A stretch of 64,000 bases of DNA from Marsupella aquatica. Lineage: Eukaryota; Marchantiophyta. Below are positions 11,555 through 22,699 of the stretch, in pieces. The notes beneath the pieces were generated by a model. It made no database searches, was not told the DNA's origin, and saw only the letters and a list, made by a program, of their open reading frames with translations. A program made the position numbers and the translations under genes. The stretch is from contig OZ316896.1 in the NCBI GenBank assembly GCA_973895155.1, positions 3,906,001 to 3,970,000 on the forward strand. Reading direction: 5' to 3'. How positions within the stretch are numbered: position 1 is the stretch's first letter; the number at the start of each line of letters is the position of its first letter.

Positions 11555-13020
11555 CCCTTATTATAGAAGTAAGTTCACTTTGGAGGTTTGTTACTCTGGA
11601 GAATTTGTCATCTTGGCTTATATTGTTGTTATGTTGAGGAGAGATGGGGCACATAAGTATGGAGGCAAGACAGGCCATGGTGGTAGGGGCACTATATGGA
11701 AACCCCATCACCTACAATGTTTCCAAGGCTCAAACACCATAAAACTTAAGATTTTTTTTTGTTTTGTTTTGAATTAATAGTACCTCTATTACCTTAATTG
11801 GAAATATTCTGGAGATACTCCAACCCAATCTTTTCCTGTAAGTCTTTCGTATGTACGAATATGTACTTTAAGATTAATATGGCTTTTAAATACAATCTTG
11901 AGACTTATAGCTAGGAAAAATAGGAATTTAAAAGAGTGACATATTCTATGGTAAGATACTATCTAGGGTAAGGTTATTTGAGACTCTTGGATTGACTCAT
12001 ATGGGTACCCAAGATTGCTTTTACAATAAAATACAAGGTATAGTACGTGAGCTAAATAGTATAGCCAGTGCATAAAGTGCTTTTAGGCATCGAGCATTAA
12101 AGCATGTCATTAACGCATACCATTTAGACCCCACAACTGGGCAGAGGTTTGTAAACAATCATACTTTTTCCTCAACGCCCCATCATGTTCCATTCAAAAA
12201 ATTTGTTTGGCAGATCGTTTCTACCTGGCTCGTTTCTGCAAAGCTTGCTGATTTACAGTCTCCGTTTACAACTGATGCAAATCCATGGTGTAAATGATGC
12301 TAGTATATCTCCCAAAATAGCGACGTTCAACCAAGAAGAAAACAAACAAAAAAAGACTTACCTAAGATCATTCTTTACATCTTTACATTCAATCTTTCAT
12401 TGGCTCTTACACTAGGGTGTGTGGAATCTTGTTGGCAAAGAAAGTATGCATGGATACAGGAGCGTGCTTCCAAATTTGACCGTTTGAAACACTTACTAAA
12501 AAGGGCCAAACAAGGACAATAGAGTGTACTGAAAGCAAAAAAGGGTCTAGCGAGGACAAATTTCAACCTCATAAGAAGAGGGGAGATGATGTTAACCAAA
12601 AAACCTAGAAAAGGAAAAAATAAATTAAGATCAAGCACAAAAATGGTACCATAAGCTAGTGGTCCACTCTAGTGTAATAGTGCCATGAACTAAAGGTCAA
12701 CAGCTACAATAGTGTACTAACTAAGTAGTCAATTGTGACATGGATGTCCTCTACTCTAGATTTGTCCCTGATTCACTTTCAACTCTCGCCAAGACCTAGA
12801 AATAAAATATTGTTCCATGACATTCAAAGGAAAAACCATCATTGGACCATAACCCCATGGAGCAAGTTGACAATCAGGCTTACAAGACTTCTTGGGCACT
12901 TGTGACTTGTTTTGCATAAGCAAGCTGGAAGGCAGCTTCTTGCTCTGACGATGGACTCCAGTCCAAAATTGTCTCCATTATAAATTCATTAAATCCAAAT
13001 CCCTTGAATAGAGAAGAAAG
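11555..13020 (+). repeat. Inverted duplication B, left copy
   Basis: This recurs in reverse complement at about 16678-18645. Shared blocks include the AGACAGGCCATGGTGG region, the TCAACGCCCCATC region, CACACCCTAGTGTAAGAG-type sequence and the segment around CTCCAGTCCAAAATTGTCTC. The right copy is longer because it carries an internal tandem duplication. Small ORFs inside are not conserved between copies. Confidence 0.75.
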
Positions 13021-14400
13021 TTGGAAATGTTCAATGAATGCAAAATGGCTTGCATGAAGGGGTAAATTTACTTTGGAAATGATTGGACTCGGATTAGTGT
13101 ATGTCGTGGAGGTGGTCTAAAGTTCTAGTGCATGCAAAGTAAGCATTTCGCATACATTTACCCTAAGTTCATCTTAAATTTCATGATAAAACAAGTACGC
13201 AACATACCATTTACGCAAACACTCACTATTGGTAAAGATTTGTAAAGCACTCTACATAACATTTATTTATAGGTCCGCCCTTTGCCATGTAGGATTAGTC
13301 ATAACATTTACATATAGGCCCCCTATTGGTCTTGTAGGTTTGGAAGAAACTTACTTCTCTCATTGGGCAAGCTCTGAATTGGATCAATCATTCTTGTATC
13401 CATTGTAAGGTAGGTGACAGAGACTGACCAGACTATTGCCCTGCCAACCGAATGGATTGTCAATCATATACCAATCATAAATAGAACAGGCATTTTCTGA
13501 GCGTGTTCTTGAGAGTTTTCTTGTCCAATGAAGACTTTATAATTTCATGTGACTGTCTGATTACCTAAATATAGTTACTCAGTTACAATGTCATTATGCA
13601 AGTCTTGAAAATAATCATTCAAGTATAGTCTAGCACCTGAATTCAGAATTTCATGCAAGGCCATAAGGCCACAACACAATGTGTATATCATGATTGGGCG
13701 GCTAGGTTACAAAACTTTGGGGGCCATTGCTTCTTTTTCACTCTACAGGCTCACTGTTTCTTGCTACCTGTTCTAAGGTTAAATCTGGACCTTATGACGA
13801 GAGAGCATATTGGGGCCATTCAAATCTGGACCACATTGTGAGACTGAATACTACTGTCATCCTATTATGTTTTCTACCAATTGTATATGGGAAGTAGTGG
13901 GCCTCTAAGGGGAAGTGTTATGGAGAGTAGGTGCTTTACCAATCCTAAATGGCAAACAATGGGCTTTACAGTAAATACCATGTGTCCAGTGCTTATTTTA
14001 ATCTAGAATTTTAGATGATCTGGAAAAGTGGATGTTATGTGGAGTCCTTTTTCTATGTACAACTTAACTTTAGACCACCTAGAGAAAGTGTAATCCAAGT
14101 CCAATATCTCATTTCCATACTTTACTTCTGCATTCAAGGGATTTGGATTCATTGTCTTTGGTATAAAGAGATTTTTGGATAAGAGTCTATTCTAGAACAA
14201 GAAGTCGCCCTCCAAGCCCTCCCAGATTTGAATGGCCCTAGTTTTGTTTCCTTCTATGGTGTAGATTTAATCTGAGAGTGACTAAAAACAAGGAATGGGC
14301 AGCCATAGTATGAACTATGTTATATGGTGTCAATTGAATCTCAAAGTGACTAGAAATAAGCAATGGGCCCAACTTTTTGTCTCCTATACACATTGTGTTA

Positions 14401-14960
14401 TGATTATACAAATAAATTATAATCTTCCTTGTTAAAAATTATACCAAAATATAAAATTTTCAATTAAAATATAAAATTTCAAAAATATATTTATACAATA
14501 TTAGTTTGATATATAATTAATATATATAATTATAATATATTTAGCTGACTGAAAATAATTATATTATAATATAATTATATAATTAATTATTAATTTAATT
14601 ATATTTATAATATTATATAATTAAAAATTGAATAAATTAAAAATTATTTAATTTATTTATTATTAAAAAACTAATTTAATATATATTATATTATTTATTT
14701 TATTATAGATACAAGAATGACTTGTGAAACTAAAATTTTGTCAAATAATGTAAATAATTTATGTAGATAATATGACTTTTATCATATAATGAAAGTTTTT
14801 TTATGTTAATAATATTATTATTTTTATTTAATAATAAAAAATTTAAATAATGAAAATATTTTATCTAAATGATATATATTTTTATTTAAAAATAATATTT
14901 TATAAATACTAAAAATATTTTATCTATATAATATATATTTTTAATTAATAATGAATACAA
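14401..14960. repeat. AT-rich low-complexity core
   Basis: About 560 bp made almost entirely of A and T, with many overlapping TATAAT/ATTTAT words and two similar AAAATATTTTATCT blocks. It lies between the two arms of the inverted duplications. I see no coding content. Confidence 0.8.
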
Positions 14961-15324
14961 GAATGCTAAAAGATTGCCTAGTCAATAATAATATGAAAAT
15001 CTTCTATCTAAAAATATAAATCTTCTATCTAAAAAAACTGACCCCATAAAATGACATACATTGATTTGTACTTAATAATCAAAGTCTACAATCTCGAAAA
15101 GCCAGCCCATAAATCACTTACCTTAACTTCAGGCTTCTTTGCAACATTCGAGACCATTGAAGTCTTCTTTGTGATCTAGAAAAGCCGGCTTCATAAATCA
15201 CGTACTTTGATTTCAAACTTCTTTGCAAAATTTGAGACCTGGCCCCAGTAATTTCTCGAAGGTCAGACAGACGGATCGAGTCATTCGATCCTCATTCGAT
15301 TTCCCGACGGACGGAACTGAGATA

Positions 15325-15881
15325 CATTGTACATCAAGACCTCACTCAATAAAAAATTCTGAGGTAAAGTTTGACAAGTGGGTAGCGTTGGGTCTAGCCC
15401 CTAGTGCAGTTTGTCTTGATAATCCTCGAGCATGATCAACTGACAATTTTGTGATAGTTTCGGTTGCTGCTCACGTGAAGTGCTTGAGAGATGGAGTTTT
15501 TGGTTATGATGGATGGTGAGACTCTTAACAAGATTTGATGCAGCCAAATGATGGCTCCTACGTGAACCTGAGGAATTCGCCTGTGACACCCGAGTGGAGC
15601 CAAGAATGGAGCCTAATCGTGTCATATATATCTGGCTCCCGGCGAGGCTCCCGGTCCATGTGATTGATTTACAGTCACAGATTTCAATCAAAGAGTGAGG
15701 AATGCTGTACCTTTGCTCGAGATCAAATGAGAAATCATATACGGAGGAGCAGTCCTTGGCGTGGTCAAGTCAAAGTAGAATGATTCAATTTCTTGGAGCC
15801 CTGCCTGGTCAAGTCAAACTAGCATGATTTAATGTCATCAGGGACACTATGATAGCTGCCAACCTGTTACATAGCTCCCCT
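15325..15881 (-). repeat. Inverted duplication A, right copy
   Basis: Reverse complement of 10828-11385. Its outer end (GTTACATAGCTCCC) abuts a PHT1 fragment at 15882 directly, so the junction between the repeat and the captured gene piece is sharp. Confidence 0.75.
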
Positions 15882-16432
15882 CAGCTGAATGGGTTTCCGT
15901 CCGATACAGTCGACGAAGGCCACGGTGAACCAATACCCAGGAACAGTTGAAAGCAGAGCAATCAAAGCTAGCACAGGCAATTCTGTAGACTTCCTGCAGA
16001 GCGCTCAGACATGGACGTCGCAGCTGGAAGCCATCCCACAGCAGTGAACAGATTTGACTGAAACAAGTTCTGGCTGTAGAAGGAGATGTCCAGCAGAAAC
16101 CATGTCATACAAGTTCCGACCAACTGTCATCCGTGGCGTCGAGCGAATTTCCTGCTGAACAATTTGTAGTCCTTGACTTTGGTTGCTGTCACGGGCTCCG
16201 TAACCTCAGGACTAGTGTCGAATTGGGTGTGGAGAACCCTCCCCATATCCTTGGCAGCTCGCTGCTGGTCCTTCTCCATCAAGGCAGTGTGGCGAGCAGT
16301 TTCTGGCATTTTCGATCGCGAGTAGTAGGTCAGGGCAGCCGGAACAGCTCCAAACATGAACATCAGCCTCCACACCCAGTCAGCTTGCCGAACAGTGGAG
16401 GCATTCCCCAGGATATGACCTCCCTTGGCTGA
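15882..16432 (-). pseudogene. PHT1 gene fragment, middle part, antisense
   Basis: On the minus strand this matches the PHT1 gene from about 5960 to 6498, the central loop and following helices: GGHILGN, the [12 protein letters not shown] region, the [12 protein letters not shown] region, then [16 protein letters not shown] stop follows ARRHG, and there are further frame changes and a 3-bp insertion near the MSE segment. It carries neither start nor end of the gene. It roughly supplies the part missing from the 18.8-kb copy, though inverted. It is not expected to make a transporter. Confidence 0.9.
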
Positions 16433-16520
16433 CAGACCCTCCTTTTCACCAGGTTGTGAAGCTTGTGTCAAATTTGGCGAATCATCTGCAAGATTTATGG
16501 GATCTATCTAGTTTGTTCTA

Positions 16521-16672
16521 AGTAAGCAATGATGTCAAATCACGAAAGAAAGCTTGATGCATCTATCGATCAGTTCCAAGAGAATGTGCTTAATGTACAA
16601 GATCCAAAGAAAAGTAAGGACGAGTGGCCCAATTCTATCAGTGCATTTGAAGTATTGTGACTAATTTGGAGG
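16521..16672 (+). repeat. Direct repeat C, copy 1
   Basis: This block (CAATGATGTCAAATCA through GAAGTATTGTGACTAATT) recurs in the same orientation at about 19613-19765, immediately after the second PHT1 fragment. In both places it follows PHT1-derived sequence, so it probably belonged to the element that carried the fragments. Confidence 0.7.
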
Positions 16673-16677
16673 GTTCT

Positions 16678-18645
16678 TCTCCATTCAAGGGATTTGGATT
16701 TAATGAATTTATAATGGAGACAATTTTGGACTGGAGTCCATCGTCAGAGCAAAAAGCTGCCTTCCAGCTTGCTTATGTAAAACAAGTCACAAGTGCCCAA
16801 GAAATCTTGTAAGCCTGATTGTCAACTTGCTCCAAGGGGGTTATGGTCTAATGATGGTTTTTCCTTTGAATGTCATGGAACAATATTTTAATTCTAGGTC
16901 TTGGCGAGAGTTGAAAGTGAACCAGGGACAAATCTGGAGTAGAGTACATCCATGTCACACTTCACTACTTAGTTAGTACACTATTGTAGCTGTTGACCTT
17001 TAGTTCATGGCACTATTACACTAGAGTGGACACTAGCTTATGGTACCATTTTTGTGGTTGATCTTATTTATTTTATCCTTCTAGGTTTTTGGGTTGACAT
17101 CATCTCCCCTCTTCATTTGAGGTCAAAATTTGTCCTCGCTAGACCCTCTTTTGCTTTTACTTTATTGTCCTTGTTTGGCCCTATTTAGTGTTAGATATTG
17201 TTCTTAGTCTTGTTGACTCATGAGCTAGTTACACTTAGTCTAACTCGGGTTAGAATTTAGCTAATGTTAGCGGTAGTGCTGTTGTGCATATAGCCAAGGC
17301 TGATGCCAAACCCTGGTAGAACTTAGGTTCATTGTTACGGAGCTAGTTGAGAGATTTAAGGAGAGCTTGTGTTGTGGATGCTTGGTATGGCCTGTCGGCC
17401 TAGAGTACAGTAAAGCTCTTGTGTGTTCCCGTAGACGTAGTCTCATGTGGAGGTGAACCACATATCTCTCTGTGTCGACTATTGTACGTTGAATGGTTAA
17501 TGGGCTTGTCGTTGCGAATGTCGTCTATGCTCAACATTTAGTAAGTGTTTCAAATGGTCAAATTTGGAAGCATGCTCCTGTATTCATGCATACTTTCTTT
17601 GCCCAACAAGATTCCACACACCCTGGTGTAAGAGCCAATGAGAGGAGATTGAATGTAAAGATGTAAAGAGTGATCTTAGGTAAGTCTTTTTTGGGGTTTT
17701 CTCCTTGGTTGAAGGGCGATCCTACACACCCTGGTGTAAGAGCCAATGAAAGGAGATTGAATGTAAAGATGTAAATAGTGATCTTAGGTAAGTCATTTTT
17801 GGGGGTTTTCTCCTTGGTTGAACGGCGCTATTTTGGGAGGTATGTTAGTATCATTTTATAACTATGGATTAATTTGCAGCAGTTGTAGAGTGAGACTGAG
17901 AATGTGAACTGAGTGAGACTGAAAATCAGCGTGGTTTGCAGAAACAAGCCAGGTAGAAACGACCTGCCAAACAGAAATTTTGAATGGAACATGGGGGCGT
18001 TGAGGAAACAGTATGATTGTTTACAAACCTCTGCCTAGTTGTGGGGTCTAAAATACATGCCTTAATGACATGCTTTAATGCTCCATGCCTAAAAGCACTT
18101 TATGCTCTGGCTATACTACGTAAGCTAGCTCGTGTACTATACCTTGTATTTTATTGTAAAAGCAATGTTGGGTACCCATATGAGTCAATCCAAGAGTCTC
18201 AAATAACCCTACCCTAGATAGTATCTTACAGTAGAACGTTTCACTCGTTTAAATCCCTATTTCTCCTAGCAGTCTCAATATTGTATTTAAAAGCCATTTT
18301 ATTCTCGTACACAAAATTTAAAAGTATTCTACTCTTTATTGGAAAGACTTCCAGGAAAAGGTTGTGTTTTAAAACACCAAATTTGGAGTATCTCCAGAAT
18401 ATGTCCAATTAAGGTAGTAAAGGTAATAATTCAAAACCAAAAAACAAAAATTCTTAAGTTTTATGGTTTGAGCCTGCCGAACATTGTAGGTGATGGGGTT
18501 TCCATATAGTGCCCCTGCCACCATGGCCTGTCTTGCCTCCATACTTATGTGCCCCATCTCTTCTCAACACCACTTTCATAACAACAATATAAGCCAAGAT
18601 GACAATTTCTCCAGAGTAACAAACCTCCAAAGTAAACTTCCCCTG
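16678..18645 (-). repeat. Inverted duplication B, right copy
   Basis: Reverse complement of 11555-13020. It includes a local tandem duplication (about 17621-17829, period about 104 bp, with GGTGTAAGAGCCAATGA in each unit). No coding region is conserved across the two arms. Confidence 0.7.
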
Positions 18646-18795
18646 ACTCCAATAACTGTTGCCTGTTCAAGTTCATTCACGTGGTGATTCACAATATAAG
18701 CTAAGATGACAATTTCTCCAGAGTAACAAACCTCCAAAGTGAACTTCCCTCGACTCCAATAACTGTTGCCTGTTCAAGTTCATTCACGTGGTGAG
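18583..18795 (+). repeat. Tandem duplication, two units of about 105 bp
   Basis: Two nearly identical units, each running from ACAATATAAGC to TTCATTCACGTGGTGA. The second unit's end is the left inverted repeat of the PHT1-capturing element at 18764. Confidence 0.75.
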
Positions 18796-18843
18796 AATCA
18801 GTGACCACTACATTACCTTACTAGCAACAGCAAGGTGAGATCT

Positions 18844-19611
18844 GTGACCCAGCATCGCACCAGCTAGCCCACGAGCTTTGAAGCTAGAGCTCAATAGGCC
18901 GTGTTGGACTGGATCTCAGTTACATTGAAGTGGAATCCGTCCTTCGGAACTTCTCTTTTCTGAATTCAGTAGAGATTCAAAGTTCTTTGGGCGAGGACAC
19001 AGAGTGCTACGAAGTTTAAAGTTTGAGCAAATTCTGAGAGGTCACAAAGATGTCGCTCACGGGGGGAAATCCGGTGCTCAAGGCACTGGATAAGCGAAGA
19101 CGCAGACGTATCATTTCAAGGCGATTGTGATCGCCGGTATGGGCTTTTTCACCGACGCTTACGATCTGTTCGTGATTTCCATCCTCACCAAGCTTCTCGG
19201 TCGTCTCTACTCTTTCGACCCTTCCACTCCCGAGGTAATAGGGACTCTTCCCGTCAACGCAATGCCGCAGTGGTTGGTGTGGCGCTGTGCGGGACTCTTG
19301 CCGGTCAGCTCTTCTTCGGGGCGGAAGAAGATGTATGGAATTACATTGGCGCTCATGGTAATCGCTTCCCTCGGTCAAGGTCTGTCGATGGGGAGCTCCG
19401 CCACTGGCGTGCTAGCCACCCTCTGCTTCTTCCGATTCTGGCTCGGGTTCGGCATAGGCGGAGGTAATCCGTTGTCAGCCACAAAATTGAGTGAGTACTC
19501 CAACACGAAGACTCGAGGTGCCTTCGTTGCTTCTGTGTTCGCCATGCAGGGAGTTGGAATTCTCACAGGAGTTGCGATGTCCATGAGCGCTCTGTAGAGA
19601 GTCTACAGAAT
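18844..19611 (+). pseudogene. PHT1 5' gene fragment (intron, leader and N-terminal coding part)
   Basis: Homology to the PHT1 gene starts inside its 5'-UTR intron (matching about 5110) and runs through the ATG-equivalent at 19050 to about 5880. It then jumps to the segment matching about 6364-6402 (ATGAGCGCTCTGTAG). A base is missing soon after the start codon (near 19093), about 40 bp of the GDRYGRKK loop are lost near 19319, and a stop occurs in the jumped segment. The signature GGDYP has become GGGNP. It is clearly non-functional. Retention of intron DNA shows DNA-level copying. Confidence 0.92.
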
Positions 19612-19612
19612 C

Positions 19613-19765
19613 CATGATGTCAAATCAATGATGTCAACAAGAATGTAGCTCGATCCATCTATCGATCTGTTCCAAGAGAATGTGCTCAATGTACAAGATC
19701 CAAAGAAAAGTAAGGACGAGTGACCCAGTTCTATCAGTGCATTTGAAGTATTGTGACTAATTCAG
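19613..19765 (+). repeat. Direct repeat C, copy 2
   Basis: Second copy of the 16521-16672 block, in the same orientation and again adjoining PHT1-derived DNA. Confidence 0.7.
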
Positions 19766-20054
19766 AGGTACTCGTCTTTACTTTTCTTCAGGTCATGTAC
19801 GAATTGTGCAAGACAGTTGGTCGCCAGCCGTCGCGCGTGCAAAATGGAACAAAACCAACCTCATTCCGACAAAATGTTCAGACCCTGCAATCACCACACT
19901 ACCAAGATGAGTATCTTCTGGATCTGGTCTCCAATGGAGTCCTGGAGAGAGTGTCCTTGGACACAGATCTCACCTTGCTGTTGCTAGTACGTCTATCCGC
20001 AAGGCAATGGAGTGGTCACTGATTCTCACCACGTGAATGAACTTGAACAGGCAG

Positions 20055-20231
20055 CTCGTCTTTTCCCATCGACAGCGTGCAGAAGAGCTCCTCAAACTCA
20101 CACAATCACATGTCACAAATACTTGTGGAGACGTACACAACAGGAGACTTGCAGCGACTTGTGGTGGAATTCTTCGAAGGTGCGTCTCTTGAAATACTCG
20201 ACCGCCCTCCCGGTCCCGGGAATGTCTCTTA
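20055..20231 (+). pseudogene. Possible captured coding fragment, unknown gene
   Basis: One frame reads as a compact, protein-like stretch including MSQILVETYTTGDLQRLVV and EFFEGASLEILDRPPG, ending at a stop near 20231. It adjoins the right inverted repeat of the PHT1-carrying element. The family is not recognised, and chance cannot be excluded. Confidence 0.2.
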
Positions 20232-20299
20232 ATTCCTGGCAATGTCGCAAAGAACCACGTGCGAAGCAGTCAAGTGGCCGGGTCGGGGCTCAAGATTGA

Positions 20300-22050
20300 A
20301 TAAGATTGTGAGACTATTCACATCTAGGCCAGCCCTGCGAATCATACTTTTCTTTAGATCATTAGAGTACTTTCTTCCCAGCCATGCCATGATCGTCGAC
20401 CGGATCACAAAACGCACAGAACAAAGATCCCACAGGCTGGGCCACAACGTCGTTCAGAATTCCCACATCGTATTGTTCCCACAGCTCTTATGGGAAAGCG
20501 CCCACAGAAAGGTTCGTCGGGAATAAAATGTTCAGAAATGTTTCTCTCGCGATCGCCCGGTTATCTTGGGATATCCCGATGGGCCCACAGTATATACAGT
20601 AGCCTATCGCCATCCTCTGATTAAGAAACCATAAGATAACCCTTGTCGAAGGCAATGATTGACACAAGCCTACCTCCCAGGATAATTAATATTATGAAAT
20701 CATTGCCAAGCCAGGAGAACCGATTCGGTCAAAACTAACATGAGTGACCCTTTAGGAGGGAATTAACGCATTTGACTGTTCACTAGTTTCTCTCTACTTG
20801 GAGAGACCCAACTACCCCTCGTTCCCAATCGCCTCTCATCACAACACTCTAACAGTCGAACTCCCCAGCCTTCTCCGTTTCTAAAACTTTTTGGCCTCGA
20901 TTGAGATCACAACGGATTAGGACATGATCAACCAATGAACCCACTCGTAACTAACCTACATTGCCTGACAAGTGACGACTAGTCGAGCAGACAAGAAGTT
21001 GACAGAACCGACAATTCCAGAATGAATCCTGACTTGAGGGGAACACTACTTGCGTCTATAGCTCAACGTGGGATTATGTGTGCTCCACAGTCATAGCAGT
21101 TTCACAGGGTAACGCTCTGCATCCTAGTTACTTGACAATAAATACCGGAGTACAAAGAGCAGCTAATCATCGAGTTATGAGCTGAGAATAGTTCCAATCA
21201 GGTATGAACTGAGAATACTTCCAATCCGGATGCTTGTACAATTAGACATCTCGCATGTGGTGTCTTCACCCACTCCCCAGAGTACCTACAGATCGGGGTG
21301 TCTTGTTGCTGCTAAGTACAAAAGCTATGGCTGGAACGGGCCAAAAGTCCTCCCAACGCTGAAAACGTGAAGTGGACCAGGTCGTGGCTCGACAAACCGA
21401 CCTGCTCCCTGTCCTGCAGTGCCGACGTGCTCTCTCGTGACCTCCCGATTCCTTGTCCTTCACCCTGGCCAGAGCTTTCCAGAATTAAGAACTCTAATGA
21501 GATGTGTGTACCTAACAGTACTGCCTTTCTATCTCACAATGCACATTAAATGAGTGACGTCTGAGATTCCATCGTAGCCATTAACTTTGAAATGAATGGT
21601 GAAGATCAAGCCAACAAACTGCATAACTGTAGGGCATTAATACCTGAGTGAAAATGGAGATCATTCCAGGCACTAATGCACTTTATAGTTGCTCTGGCCG
21701 TGCCAGAAGTTGGTTCTGAAACCTTGAGTTGTTCTCCACTTTACTCCGTCTTTAATGTTGAGACGAGTACTACACGCTGTGATTGCTTTGTGATTTTTAA
21801 TGGACTGGTGACCGAGCTGGTGACGAAAAACCTTTCCAATGTGAAAAGGAGATCTTCATCTGCAATAAGATTTCTTGTTTTCTTTTTCAACCCAAAAAGT
21901 AGCATGGTCTAGCTATTGTGGATCTTCGACGGTGTGAATCAATTCTAATCGGTGACGTGATTGTGAGCAGTCAAGACAATCAACTTTTTGCTGAAATGGG
22001 AAGCAAACCGATAAACGAACAACATTTTATCAACACTTTTCTATTCTTTG
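20300..22050. other. No feature recognised
   Basis: Short frames only; no repeat, RNA gene or promoter I can support. Confidence 0.4.
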
Positions 22051-22057
22051 GGGCAAA

Positions 22058-22615
22058 ATGAACGATCTGCTAGAGAGATCTGATCGATACTGTCAGGGAG
22101 ATGAACATTGAGATGGCAGGCACATTTGATGAGACCGGAGCGGGGCTGGTCCTCTGCCCACTTCTCCGCAGAGGTGGGCCTCATCAAGAATGATATCGCT
22201 CAAATTCGCAAAAGAGCCTCAAAAGGCTACAACACGCGCACGACGAGGCCAGTGCAAAGGCCATGAAAGCTTAGGGCTGTCTTGCATGTGCAAGAGTCCT
22301 CAAAAAAGCGGCCCTAACCAGCCCAGGATAATACCTGCTATTTTGTTTTATTACGTTTTAAAGTTTCGGGACCTCAAGGGCCGGAAATTTTCCGGCCCTT
22401 GCCCTTGTATTTCCACAAACGACGCCATCAGGACTGCCGCCCTCTCGCTGCCTCAACTCATGACACGAGTTCATTTTAGGGACGATTGCAAAGGACCACC
22501 GACATGCAAGATGGCCCTTAGATTGAAACAGCGAATGAAAAACGAGATTGATTCAGACGTCAGTAAGGTGGCTCAAGGTATCCATTCCAGTAAAATTTGG
22601 GGCCCTTCACATTAA
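22058..22615 (+). pseudogene. SYP1-type syntaxin (Qa-SNARE) pseudogene, N-terminal part
   Basis: It begins with the SYP1 start MNDLL (22058), followed in shifted frames by IEMAGTFDETGAG, then SAEVGLIKNDIAQIRK, then SLKRLQHAHDEASAKAMKA, and after an insertion LRLKQRMKNEIDSDVSKVAQ. This order is the Habc N-terminal domain of plant SYP12/13-type plasma-membrane syntaxins. At least three frame changes occur. The SNARE motif and membrane anchor are absent. The intron-free continuity could reflect a processed copy or a DNA fragment. Qa-SNAREs act in vesicle fusion at the plasma membrane; this copy cannot. Confidence 0.85.
22274..22517. mobile_element. Tourist/Harbinger-like MITE, 244 bp, inside the syntaxin pseudogene
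   Basis: The ends are imperfect inverted repeats: GGGCTGTCTTGCATG at the left and, on the reverse strand, GGGCCATCTTGCATG at the right. They are flanked by a TTA duplication (22271-22273 and 22518-22520) in the wider context CTTAG. A TTA target duplication and GGGC termini fit PIF/Harbinger MITEs. The insertion separates two adjoining parts of the syntaxin Habc domain, which marks its limits independently. Inside lies a 13-bp-arm palindrome (22375-22401). Confidence 0.75.
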
Positions 22616-22699
22616 TCGAAGCGAGTAAAGAGCTGATATCCGAACTCCAGATATTGCGGTAAGAATTCTCCCAAAGGTATCGGCAAGTTGTGGAAAGAC

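Larger units (their letters stand above)
18764..20054. mobile_element. Candidate Pack-type transposon carrying a PHT1 5' fragment
   Basis: About 85-bp inverted repeats bound the segment: 18764-18846 at the left and 19962-20054 at the right. They share TTGCCTGTTCAAGTTCATTC, GTGGTGAGAATCAGTGACCA and AGCAACAGCAAGGTGAGATC apart from a small indel. Immediately inside the left repeat begins sequence homologous to PHT1 intron, leader and coding DNA. A host gene fragment between terminal inverted repeats is the arrangement of Pack-MULE and Pack-CACTA elements. No transposase is present, and I could not fix a target-site duplication because the left repeat lies in a tandem duplication. Confidence 0.45.
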
